Shown here: piece by piece, positions 25,343 to 33,146 of the stretch
Numbering within the stretch: position 1 is the stretch's first letter
How the letters are laid out: each line of letters starts with the position of its first letter
Source: JBFAPK01 sp040676675
GTDB lineage: Bacteria; Actinomycetota; Actinomycetes; Mycobacteriales; Micromonosporaceae
Direction of reading: 5' to 3'
Assembly: GCF_040676675.1 (NCBI RefSeq)
Contig: NZ_JBFAPK010000008.1
Coordinates: 139,618 to 203,617, forward strand
DNA length: 64,000 nucleotides
The notes under the pieces: model-generated
Told to the model about the DNA's origin: nothing
Database searches by the model: none
What the model saw: the letters and a program-made list of their open reading frames with translations, nothing else
Program-made: the position numbers and the translations under genes

Positions 25343-28227
25343 CCGACACCGAGATCGCCGGCACCGGGACCGGCGCCGGATTCGGCGGTACCGAGATCAT
25401 CGTGGTGCCGCACACGCACTGGGACCGCGAGTGGTACGAGCCGTTCCAGCGGTTCCGGTTCCGCCTGGTGGCGCTCCTGGACGAGGTGCTGGAGCGGATG
25501 GACCGCGACCCGCGGCAGCGCTTCACCCTCGACGGTCAGCTCGCCGCCGTCGACGACTACCTCGAGGTACGCCCCGAGCGGCGCCCGCTGGTGGAGTCCC
25601 TGGTCCGCTCCGGACGGCTCGCCGTCGGCCCGTGGCAGATCCTGCTCGACGAGTTCCTCTGCTCCGGCGAGAACGTGGTGCGCAACCTGGAGCGGGGAAT
25701 CCGGCGCTCGGCCGAGCTGGGCGACACCATGCCCGTCGGCTACCTGCCCGACATGTTCGGCCACATCGCGCAGATGCCGCAGATCCTCGCCGGTGCCGGG
25801 CTCGCGCACGCCTGCGTCTTCCGCGGCGTCCCCGACCGGGTACGCCGGCACGCGTTCGCCTGGGTCGCCCCGGACGGTACCGCGATCCGCACCGAGTACC
25901 TGCCCGGCGGGTACGGCAACGCGGCCGGCCTGGTCGACAACCCGGCGCTGGTCGGCCGCCGCGCCGCCGACCTCGCCGGACGGCTCGCCGCCTGGCGTGA
26001 CCCCGGCACGTCCGCCGGCCCGATGCTCGCCATGTACGGCACCGACCACGCCGCGCCCGCGCCCGACGCCCCCGACCTGCTCGCCGACGCGGTCGCCGAA
26101 TCCGGCGTACGGCTGCGGCTCGGCACGCTCACCGACTACTTCGTCACCCAGCCGACCGAGGTGGCCGGGTTGCCGGAGGTGCGGGGCGAACTGCGCTCGC
26201 ACGCCCGGGCGAACATCCTGCCCGGCGTCTACTCGGTACGCGCGCACCTCAAGCGGGAGATGGGCCGGGCCGAGCGGCGGGTCGAGCGGTACGCCGAGCC
26301 GCTCGCGGCCCTCTACCACGACGCGACCGTCCAGCGCTTCCTGGAGATGGCCTGGACCCGGCTGATCGACGCGAGCTGCCACGACTCGGTCACCGGATGC
26401 GGCTGCGACGAGACCGCCCAGCAGGTGGCGGTCCGTATCGCGGAGGCCGACCAGCTCGGCCGGGCGGTCTGCGACCTGGTCGGCGCCCGGCTGGCCGGCG
26501 CGGTACCGAACGACGGGTACCTGGTGTTCAACCCGACGCCGCTGCCCCGCACCGCGCTGGTGCGGCTCGACGTACCGGTGCCGCCGGCCGCCGGTACGCC
26601 CGGCGGGCCCGCCGTCGACGACGAGCCGATCGGGCTGCGCGGCGGCGACGGGCGGATCGTGCCGGCGCAGACCCTCAGCAGCGCCGCGACGCTGCTGGCC
26701 GACGACCGGTTCGAGGCGACCGCGCTGAACACCATGCTCGCCCGGGTGCACGGCGTCGAGCTGTACGGGCAGGAGATCACCGCCTGGGAACTCGACGAGG
26801 CGGACGCGACGCTGACCTTCCACGTCGCCCGGCACGGCGATCCCGGCTTCGACGTGGCCGAGGTCCGGGCCGCCCTGGCCGACGCGGTGACCCGCGAGCC
26901 GTCCCGGCGCTGGCGGGTGCGGATCCTCGCGGCGCCGCGCCGTACCGTCGCGGCCCTGGTCGAGGTGCCCGCGCTCGGGCACGCGAGCCTGCGCCCGGTC
27001 CGGCTGCCCGGCACCGCAGAGCCCTCGCTGCCCGACCCCGCCGCGATCTCCGCCTACTCGTCGGCGCTGGTGATCGCCCCGGATCCGGTCACCGCCGACG
27101 GGCGCGTCCTCGACAACGGGCTGCTCCGGGTCGAGGTCGGCGACGACGGTACGTTCCGGTTGCGCGGTCGCGACGGCGTCGAGGTCGACGGGCTGGGCCG
27201 GATCGTGGACGGCGGCGACGTCGGCGACACCTACAACTACGCGCCGCCCGCCGTGGACCTGCTGGTCGACAAGCCCGTGTCGGTGCGGGCGACGGTACGG
27301 CACGCCGGGCCGGCGCTCGCCGTGGTCGAGGTGCACCGGGAGTACCGCTGGCCCGGCGCCGCCGAGGTCGAGGTGGGGGCCCGCTCGGCGCGTACCGAGG
27401 CGGTGACCGTGGCGACCCGGCTGGAGCTGCGCGCCGGCGAACCGTTCCTGCGGGTACGCCTCGACTTCGACAACCGCTGCGACGACCACCGGGTGCGGGT
27501 GCACCTGCCGCTGCCGTCGCCCGCCACCTCCTCGTACGCCGAGGGGCAGTTCGCGGTGGTCGAGCGCGGCCTGACCGCCGAGGGCGGCTTCACCGAGGTG
27601 CCGCTGCCGACCTTCCCCGCCTCGGGGTTCGTGGCGGCCGGCGGCGCCACGGGCTCGCTGGCCGTGCTGCTCACCCAGCCGAGCGAGTACGAGCTGGTCG
27701 ACGACGGCCGCGAGCTGGCCCTGACCGTGCTGCGCGCGGTCGGCATGCTCTCCCGCAACCGGCACGTGCTGCGGGACGAACCGGCCGGGCCCCAGGTGCC
27801 GACCCCGCAGGCGCAGTGCCGCGGCGAGCGTACGGTCGAGTTCGCGCTGCTGCCGTTCGCCGGTGCCTGGCACACGGCCGGCGTACCGGCGGCGGCCGAG
27901 GCGTACCGGCACGAACCGCTCGCCTTCCCGGGCACCGCGCCGGTCGACGCGCCGCTGCCGCCGGCCGTGACCGGGGTCGAGGTCACCGGCGAGGGGGTGG
28001 CGCTGACCAGCCTGCGCGACCGGGACGGCCTGGTCGAGCTGCGGGTCGTCGCCGAGCACCCGGCACCGACGGTCGCCACCGTCGGTGCCGGCCGTCCGCT
28101 GCTCGGCGCGTGGCGGGCCGACCTGCTCGGGCGCCGGGGCGAGGAGCTGTCCATCGTCGACGACGCGGTACGGCTGCCGCTGCGACCGTGGGAGATCGCC
28201 ACCGTCCAGTTGCGACTCGGCGGGTGA
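25339..28227 (+). CDS. Glycoside hydrolase family 38 alpha-mannosidase
   Basis: 962 residues, cytoplasmic (no signal peptide). The GH38 zinc site is seen in VPHTHWDREWYEPF (~residue 17), the nucleophile motif in GYLPDMFGHIAQMPQIL (~residue 135), and HDSVTGCGCDETAQQ near 350 contributes further conserved residues; a long beta-sandwich C-terminal half follows. It would remove alpha-mannosyl residues after uptake by the operon's transporter. Last gene of the operon and coupled by ATGA to the oxidoreductase. This is the strongest clue that the imported substrate contains mannose. Confidence 0.93.
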   Translation: MTDTEIAGTGTGAGFGGTEIIVVPHTHWDREWYEPFQRFRFRLVALLDEVLERMDRDPRQRFTLDGQLAAVDDYLEVRPERRPLVESLVRSGRLAVGPWQILLDEFLCSGENVVRNLERGIRRSAELGDTMPVGYLPDMFGHIAQMPQILAGAGLAHACVFRGVPDRVRRHAFAWVAPDGTAIRTEYLPGGYGNAAGLVDNPALVGRRAADLAGRLAAWRDPGTSAGPMLAMYGTDHAAPAPDAPDLLADAVAESGVRLRLGTLTDYFVTQPTEVAGLPEVRGELRSHARANILPGVYSVRAHLKREMGRAERRVERYAEPLAALYHDATVQRFLEMAWTRLIDASCHDSVTGCGCDETAQQVAVRIAEADQLGRAVCDLVGARLAGAVPNDGYLVFNPTPLPRTALVRLDVPVPPAAGTPGGPAVDDEPIGLRGGDGRIVPAQTLSSAATLLADDRFEATALNTMLARVHGVELYGQEITAWELDEADATLTFHVARHGDPGFDVAEVRAALADAVTREPSRRWRVRILAAPRRTVAALVEVPALGHASLRPVRLPGTAEPSLPDPAAISAYSSALVIAPDPVTADGRVLDNGLLRVEVGDDGTFRLRGRDGVEVDGLGRIVDGGDVGDTYNYAPPAVDLLVDKPVSVRATVRHAGPALAVVEVHREYRWPGAAEVEVGARSARTEAVTVATRLELRAGEPFLRVRLDFDNRCDDHRVRVHLPLPSPATSSYAEGQFAVVERGLTAEGGFTEVPLPTFPASGFVAAGGATGSLAVLLTQPSEYELVDDGRELALTVLRAVGMLSRNRHVLRDEPAGPQVPTPQAQCRGERTVEFALLPFAGAWHTAGVPAAAEAYRHEPLAFPGTAPVDAPLPPAVTGVEVTGEGVALTSLRDRDGLVELRVVAEHPAPTVATVGAGRPLLGAWRADLLGRRGEELSIVDDAVRLPLRPWEIATVQLRLGG

Positions 28228-28361
28228 CCGGCCACCGGGTACCGACAAACCGGCCTGGCAAATATGCGCACACGTCGACGCACAGGACGCGTTGCCCGTC
28301 CGGACGCAGCTGTTAGCGTCAATTTCCGTTGAACGCCTAAGGCGATGACGGGGAGGGCCGC

Positions 28362-29314
28362 ATGCAGGAACGAAAACGCGGTGGGTACTGGCCTTCGATG
28401 GTTCGTGTGCGAAGTGCACATCGATTGCCGACGCTGTGGAAAGTGCGAGCGGCGGAAAACTCGAGGTATTGCCGCTGGCTCATCCTGACGTGGAGCGTTG
28501 GCGCGCACGACGCCTGGGGCCGGACGCGCCCTGGGCGCCGACCCTGATCCGGGTCGGCGACAGCGCCGTGGGGGCCTGGACCGGGGGTGCGATGGCCGTG
28601 CACCTGGTCCGCGCGCTCGGTCCGCGCGCGATGACGCGCGTGCTCCGCGCCCTCGGCGAGCTGCGCGACACGCACGGCGAACGCGCTCAGGGTCAGCCGG
28701 GCGGCCCCGTGGTCGGACGGAAGCGGTTCCTCCAGATCGGGGCCGGTATCGCGGTGGCGGCGGGGCTCACGTTCGCCGGCAGGTCACCGGCCTTCGCACA
28801 GTCCGAGGCGAGCCGGGCGCGTTCGTGGGCGCAGGCGAACGCGGGCAAGCTGCCGCAGAGCTACGCGGAAATCGTCCGGCAGCCGCTGGAGTACCGCAGG
28901 GCGATCTTCACCAAGTCGTCGCCATCCGTGCGCAGTCGGCTCTGGTTGGAACACCTCAGCGAATACCGGCTGAGCCACCCGGACCTGTCGCCGGCGCAAC
29001 ATGAGGCGATCAACAAGGCTGTCGACGTCTTCTCGGACGAGTCGGTGTTCCAGGAGGTCCGAGGGGCCGATGTCGATCGGCGGCTCGCGGAGCTGCTGGA
29101 TGTGACCGTGGCGGCGTTCGGTAAGGACGAGGCCAAGCTCGTGATCGCCACCCTCGGCCCGGCCGCGTCGGCCAGCACGGCCGCGGCGCCGGTTCCGGAT
29201 TGCGAGTGCAGCACGTCCAGCTCGCCCTGGTGCTCCTGCTACGCGGCGCGGTGCCCCGGTTGGTTCGGGTGTGGTGCCGGATGGATCTACTGGTGTAACG
29301 GGTACTGCCCCTGA
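28362..29314 (+). pseudogene. Fulvocin C-related protein with N-terminal CxxC domain, probable frameshift
   Basis: An intact frame runs from a GTG at 28436 to 29314 (292 residues). In the same frame just upstream (28370-28435) the codons read TKTRWVLAFDGSCAKCTSIA, a clear FDGxCxxC thioredoxin-like start that has no start codon. An ATG with GGGAGGG 5 bases before it lies at 28362 in a different frame; one extra A in the AAAA run at 28373-28376 would join the two. The rest has a Tat- or Sec-like segment (RKRFLQIGAGIAVAAGLTFA, ~residue 95) and an eight-cysteine C-terminus (CECSTSSSPWCSC ... CNGYC) resembling fulvocin C-related proteins. Either a sequence error, a mutation or programmed shifting. 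Confidence 0.68.
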
Positions 29315-29327
29315 TCCCGCTTTCGGT

Positions 29328-29373
29328 CACGCGTACCGGGTCGCTTCCACGTGGAGGCGGCCCGGTACGCGTG
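29328..29373 (+). terminator. Terminator after the fulvocin C-related gene
   Basis: CACGCGTACCGGG (29328-29340) pairs with CCCGGTACGCGTG (29361-29373); the 20 bases between are themselves nearly palindromic around CCACGTGG, giving a single long hairpin. Confidence 0.85.
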
Positions 29374-29595
29374 TACGGGTGAGCGCCGCGAACCAGCTGA
29401 CCAGCAGCGGCACCGGACGAGTGGCCCGTAGCCACGCCATTCCCCGATCCCGCACTCTCGGCCGGCTCGATCTCGACGACGCGCGAGCCGCCCGCGTTCA
29501 GCGATCTGGCCGGCGTCGGTGTACGGGCGCTCGGATCGCGGGTGCGGCTCGCTGTCCTCCGGCCGCGGCGTCGGTACGGTGGGCGCGTCGAGGGC
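29374..29595. other. Intergenic stretch without a recognisable gene
   Basis: About 220 bases between the terminator at 29328-29373 and the end of the minus-strand small membrane gene. Short GC-rich open frames exist but none has a credible ribosome-binding site or recognisable protein. I see no strong motif. Confidence 0.5.
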
Positions 29596-29802
29596 TTACT
29601 CGGAGGGTTGGGGTACCTCGCACTTGACCTTCGGGTTGAGCCCGACGTAGTTCAGCGGACCGGCGACGATGGCCACGAGGGTGGTACCGGCCTCCGCGCA
29701 GTTGTCGTTGTCCCGGCTGAAGTAACCGCGCTGCCCCGCGGCCAGTACGCCGATGAGTACCCAGACGAGCAGGATTGCTCCGCCGATCGATCCGCCACGC
29801 AT
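29596..29802 (-). CDS. Small membrane protein (68 aa), unknown function
   Basis: One N-terminal transmembrane helix (residues 6-23, GGAILLVWVLIGVLAAGQ) followed by an outside-facing domain with two cysteines (DNDNCAEAG and KVKCEVP) that could form a disulfide, and a second moderately hydrophobic stretch (TTLVAIVAGPLNYVGL). A GGCGGAG site precedes the ATG at 29802. The look is of a short conserved actinomycete membrane protein; I cannot name a family. Confidence 0.72.
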   Translation of the reverse strand: MRGGSIGGAILLVWVLIGVLAAGQRGYFSRDNDNCAEAGTTLVAIVAGPLNYVGLNPKVKCEVPQPSE

Positions 29803-30099
29803 CTCCGCCTCCTGGATTCGAGAGCCCGTCCAGGGGCCGGCCGTCGCTGCGCGCTACGCCACCGGCCGTCCACCCGGTACGCCGGCAGTGATACCCGGCG
29901 CGACGGCACGCCGAAACGTGCCCGCACGCCGGGCGGCGGCGGCCCCGGTGGCGGGGCGGCTCGACCGCGGCCCCGGGGCGAGGGTCCGGCGTGGACCGCG
30001 CGGCGGGCGGGCCGTGCTCTCCGGGCGGGCGGCGACCGCCCCCTGCGGGAGATCGAAGCCGACTATCATCCCATGATCCAACGGGGATAAGGAGCGTCA
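29803..30099. promoter_or_regulatory. Divergent intergenic region before the phospholipase D-like gene
   Basis: 297 bases separating divergent genes. Near the right end a TATCAT -10-like element (about 30063-30068) and an AAGGAG site (30089-30094) precede the ATG at 30100. The rest is GC-rich with no recognisable element. Confidence 0.45.
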
Positions 30100-31239
30100 A
30101 TGCGTAGAAGTCGAATACTGTCCGGTGCCGTCGCGGCCCTCGCCGTGGCGACCGGCCTGCTGGTGCCCGCCGGGCCCGCGTCGGCCGCCGTGGTCAGCGG
30201 CGCCGTCTTCAACAACCCGGAGGTGCCGGCGCAGCAGTACGCCATCCGCGACCACGTGCGGTCGCTGATCCAGGGCGCCGCCGTGGGCTCGACCATCTCG
30301 ATGGCCCTGTACCACTTCGAGGACACGAGCGTGGCGGCCGATCTGGCGGACGCCAAGACCCGCGGCGTGAGGGTCCGGGTGGTGCTGGACTACAGCTCGG
30401 CCAGCACGGCGGCGACCACGTCGCTGACGGCGGCGCTCGGTACCAACCGCGCCAACCCGTCCTGGCTCACGCTCTGCACCGCCAACGCCGCCTGCATCGG
30501 CAACCTCGGTACGCCGATCATGCACAACAAGTTCTACCTCTTCTCCAGCACGAACGGCTCGGCCAACGTGGTGGTGCAGAGCTCGGCGAACCTCACCGTC
30601 AGCAACGCCACCAAGTACTGGAACAACGCGGTGACGCTGGTCGGCAACACCGGGCTCTACAACGCGTACTTGGACTACTTCGACGACCTCGCCGCCAAGG
30701 CGAAGACGAACGACTACTACACCACGGTGGGCAGCGGCAACGCGAAGGCGTACTTCTTCCCCCGGGCCGGTACCACCGCCGACACCGACACGATCTACAA
30801 CATGCTCAACGAGAACGTGACCTGCGAGGGCAACACCTCGACCGGTACCGAGACCGGCCGGACGATCATCCGGATCGGGATGTGGTACTTCAGCCGGGAC
30901 GGCATCGCCCGCAAGCTGCGCGAGCTGGCCGACCAGAAGTGCTGGATTGAGGTGGTCTACACGACGCTGGACGCGGGGAGCCTGAGCTACCTCAGCGGGC
31001 ACGACCGGATCGTGCTGTACCACATCGACGGCGACTACATCGTGCACTCGAAGTACATGCTGATCGAGGGCACGTACGCCGGTAAGAAGGACAGCAAGTG
31101 GGTGGTCACCGGCAGCCACAACTACAGCAACGCGGCGCTGCGGGAGAACGACGAGGCGATGGTACGCGTCGAGTCCGCCGCCATCCACGACCAGTACCGG
31201 AGCAACTTCTGGGCGATGCGCGCGGCCGCCTCGTCCTGA
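30100..31239 (+). CDS. Secreted phospholipase D-like protein
   Basis: 379 residues with a Sec signal peptide (RRSRILSGAVAALAVATGLL, cleavage near GPASAAVV). Two HxK motifs of the PLD superfamily are present: MHNKFYLFSS with following VVVQSSAN, and VHSKYMLIEG with TGSHNYSNAALRENDEAMV. In both, the usual Asp of HxKxxxxD is replaced (Ser, Glu), as in several PLD-like nucleases and lipases. It could cleave phosphodiesters in lipids or nucleic acid outside the cell. Monocistronic, with a large inverted repeat acting as terminator after it. Confidence 0.88.
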   Translation: MRRSRILSGAVAALAVATGLLVPAGPASAAVVSGAVFNNPEVPAQQYAIRDHVRSLIQGAAVGSTISMALYHFEDTSVAADLADAKTRGVRVRVVLDYSSASTAATTSLTAALGTNRANPSWLTLCTANAACIGNLGTPIMHNKFYLFSSTNGSANVVVQSSANLTVSNATKYWNNAVTLVGNTGLYNAYLDYFDDLAAKAKTNDYYTTVGSGNAKAYFFPRAGTTADTDTIYNMLNENVTCEGNTSTGTETGRTIIRIGMWYFSRDGIARKLRELADQKCWIEVVYTTLDAGSLSYLSGHDRIVLYHIDGDYIVHSKYMLIEGTYAGKKDSKWVVTGSHNYSNAALRENDEAMVRVESAAIHDQYRSNFWAMRAAASS

Positions 31240-31253
31240 CCCCGGCCCCTCCG

Positions 31254-31311
31254 CGATCTAGGGCAAATCCTCGTGAATAGAGATCAACTAACGGGGATTT
31301 GCCCTAGATCG
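31254..31311. repeat. 58-base inverted repeat, bidirectional terminator
   Basis: Arms CGATCTAGGGCAAATCC (31254-31270) and GGATTTGCCCTAGATCG (31295-31311) are perfect complements over 17 bases, with a 24-base AT-rich loop containing TGAATAGAGATCAACTA. It lies between convergent genes. The low GC of the loop and the very regular arms suggest a mobile palindromic unit as well as a terminator. Confidence 0.8.
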
Positions 31312-31331
31312 ACCGTCGGGCGGCGCGGCGG

Positions 31332-32072
31332 TCAGGCGGCGCGGCGGACGCTCGCGTGTGCCTGGCCGGGCGTGGGGGGAAGCAGCCGCAGCCGGGGCGG
31401 CTCGGGCGCGGCGGGCTCCTCGTCGAACCGGACGCGCCACCGGGAGGCCCCGTCGCGGCGTCCGGCCGGCGGCTCGCCCGGATCGAGGCCGCGCCGGGAG
31501 AGCGCCAGGATGATCACGTAACCGGCCAGCAGGAACCCGTGGCTGAGCAGCCGTACCGAGTCGACCCGGCCGGCGAGCACGTCGTTGACGGAGAGCAGGC
31601 CGAGGACCGCGACGAAGGCGGTCAGGGTCGGCAGGATGCCGCTGGGTCGGCTGCGGTGCAGGGCAACCCACACGAAACCGGCACCAACCGCCACATTCCA
31701 GGCGGCGGACTCGTGCCAGAGGTGGTTCGGGGCGCCGATCCCCGGGTGCACGTGTCCGCTGGTGAACCCGAGCACCTGGAGTAGGCCGAGGACGAGCTGG
31801 ACCACGCCGAGCCCGCCGAGCCCGATCCGGAGCAGCGGGCGTACCCGTTCGCGTCGCCGGCGGGGGACGGCATCGAGCACCCGTTCGTCGACCCCGGGAC
31901 CGGCGTCCACCAGGCCGGTACGGACCAGCCGGGTCACCGCGACCGCCTCGTCCCGCCACCGCCGGCACGAGGCGCAGCCGACCAGGTGCGCCTCCGCGTC
32001 GGCCCGCTCGACCGGATCGTCCTCACCATCGAGACCTGCCGATATTACTTCCCTGCATTGCTCACACCGCAC
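31332..32072 (-). CDS. Zinc-finger anti-sigma factor with membrane domain
   Basis: 246 residues from the GTG at 32072 (VRCEQCREV). The N-terminus is an anti-sigma ZAS domain with CEQC and HLVGCASCRRW (the HxxxCxxC zinc motif), which should hold the ECF sigma factor at the membrane. After a basic linker come about five hydrophobic helices (from residue ~75 to ~190), a polytopic arrangement larger than the usual one-helix anti-sigma. It is divergent from the sigma factor at 32158. A longer frame starting at 32294 would run antisense through the sigma gene start and is rejected. Confidence 0.83.
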   Translation of the reverse strand: MRCEQCREVISAGLDGEDDPVERADAEAHLVGCASCRRWRDEAVAVTRLVRTGLVDAGPGVDERVLDAVPRRRRERVRPLLRIGLGGLGVVQLVLGLLQVLGFTSGHVHPGIGAPNHLWHESAAWNVAVGAGFVWVALHRSRPSGILPTLTAFVAVLGLLSVNDVLAGRVDSVRLLSHGFLLAGYVIILALSRRGLDPGEPPAGRRDGASRWRVRFDEEPAAPEPPRLRLLPPTPGQAHASVRRAA

Positions 32073-32157
32073 ACCGCAATAGTCGGATGCGCGCCCGGGA
32101 AAGTTCCCGGCGGGGTGGCGGTCGCCACGGGCCGCGACGACCCGATAGCCTTCGGGC
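32073..32157. promoter_or_regulatory. Sigma/anti-sigma divergent promoter with palindrome
   Basis: CCGGGAA-ag-TTCCCGG (32095-32110) is a perfect 7-bp inverted repeat and includes GGAA elements of the type seen in ECF -35 boxes on both strands. It could serve autoregulation of both genes. Confidence 0.4.
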
Positions 32158-32742
32158 ATGCAGCAGATTTCGCCGGACGAAGCGGACATCACCGGATGGG
32201 CGCTCGCGGCGAAGACGGGTGACCGGACCGCGGCGGCCGCCTTCGTCCGGGCCACCCAGCACCACGTGTACCGCTTCCTCGCGCACCTGGTCAATGCCCA
32301 GGAGGCCGAGGACCTGGCCCAGGAGACCTACCTGCGGGCGATGCGCGCGCTGCCGCGGTTCGCCGCCCGCTCCTCGGCGAAGACCTGGCTGCTCGCCATC
32401 GCGCGCCGTGTCGCCGCCGATCATGTCCGGTCGGCCGCGGCCCGGCCCCGCACCGCCGTACTCAGCGACTGGGAGGCGGCGGCCGAGGCGGCGCAGGCCC
32501 GGCGCGGCGGCGGGTTCGAGGACGGGGTGCTGCTGCGGGAACTGCTCGACGCGCTGCCGGCCGACCGGCGGGAGGCGTTCGTCGCCACCCAGATCGTGGG
32601 GTTGAGCTACGCGGAGGCGGCCGAGGTCTGCGACTGCCCGGTGGGCACCATCCGCTCCCGGGTCGCCCGGGCCCGCGAGGACCTGGTGGTCGCCCTCGAC
32701 GGGCGGGGGCGTGCCGGCCGAGGGCTGCGGGCCACCAGCTAG
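32158..32742 (+). CDS. ECF-type RNA polymerase sigma factor
   Basis: 194 residues with region 2 (AFVRATQHHVYRFLAHLV, EAEDLAQETYLRAMRALPRF, ~residues 30-75) and region 4 (LPADRREAFVATQIVGLSYA, EVCDCPVGTIRSRVARAREDL, ~130-180). It is a short sigma of the extracytoplasmic-function class without extra domains. The divergent zinc-finger membrane protein is its likely antagonist, making this a redox- or envelope-stress switch. Start at 32158 is the only ATG before region 2. Confidence 0.92.
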   Translation: MQQISPDEADITGWALAAKTGDRTAAAAFVRATQHHVYRFLAHLVNAQEAEDLAQETYLRAMRALPRFAARSSAKTWLLAIARRVAADHVRSAAARPRTAVLSDWEAAAEAAQARRGGGFEDGVLLRELLDALPADRREAFVATQIVGLSYAEAAEVCDCPVGTIRSRVARAREDLVVALDGRGRAGRGLRATS

Positions 32743-33048
32743 AACGCCCGGGCAGGCGCTGGTTTCGACGGGCGGGGCGCGCTGGCCGGGGTGGCGCCGC
32801 TGCCGCGCCGGCCGGAGGCTGCGGGCCACCGGCCACGCCGCCGGGCCCGCGCGGTGGCGGGCCGGCAAACGCGGCGGCAACCGGATCGGCCCCTCACGCG
32901 TGTCTCTACTATGGACGCTTCGACGGGTGGAACCCGGCTCCGGCCGGGCGGTGTGACCGCCGCTGGGCCAGCGCGACGTACATCCCGCTCGCCCTGGTTG
33001 GCTAGGGTTCAGGGCGTGACCGCCGTTCCCGTGGCGCCCCGACAGGCA
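32743..33048. other. GC-rich intergenic region without a supported gene
   Basis: Just over 300 bases between the sigma factor and the tandem repeats before the AfsR-like gene. It includes a less GC-rich segment near 32898-32915 (GTCTCTACTATGGACG) that may be a promoter. No credible coding region. Confidence 0.4.
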
Positions 33049-33144
33049 CCGTCGATCCCACGCCGACGGGTACCGTCGATCCCAGGCCGACGGGCGTCGT
33101 CGATCCTGTGCCGGCGGATGCTGTCGACCGTGTGCCGGGGAAGC
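33049..33144 (+). repeat. Four tandem 24-base units abutting the regulator start
   Basis: Units at 33049-33072, 33073-33096, 33097-33120 and 33121-33144. The first two differ at only three or so positions (core TCGATCCCA-GCCGACGGG) and the last two decay. In the frame of the following gene they encode VDPTPTGT-like units, with no start codon before 33108. Confidence 0.8.
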
Positions 33145-33146
33145 AG

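Noticed and set aside
31254..31311. Transposon end or attachment site at the large palindrome.
   Set aside because: No transposase, integrase or target-site duplication is present nearby; a terminator or palindromic repeat explains it.
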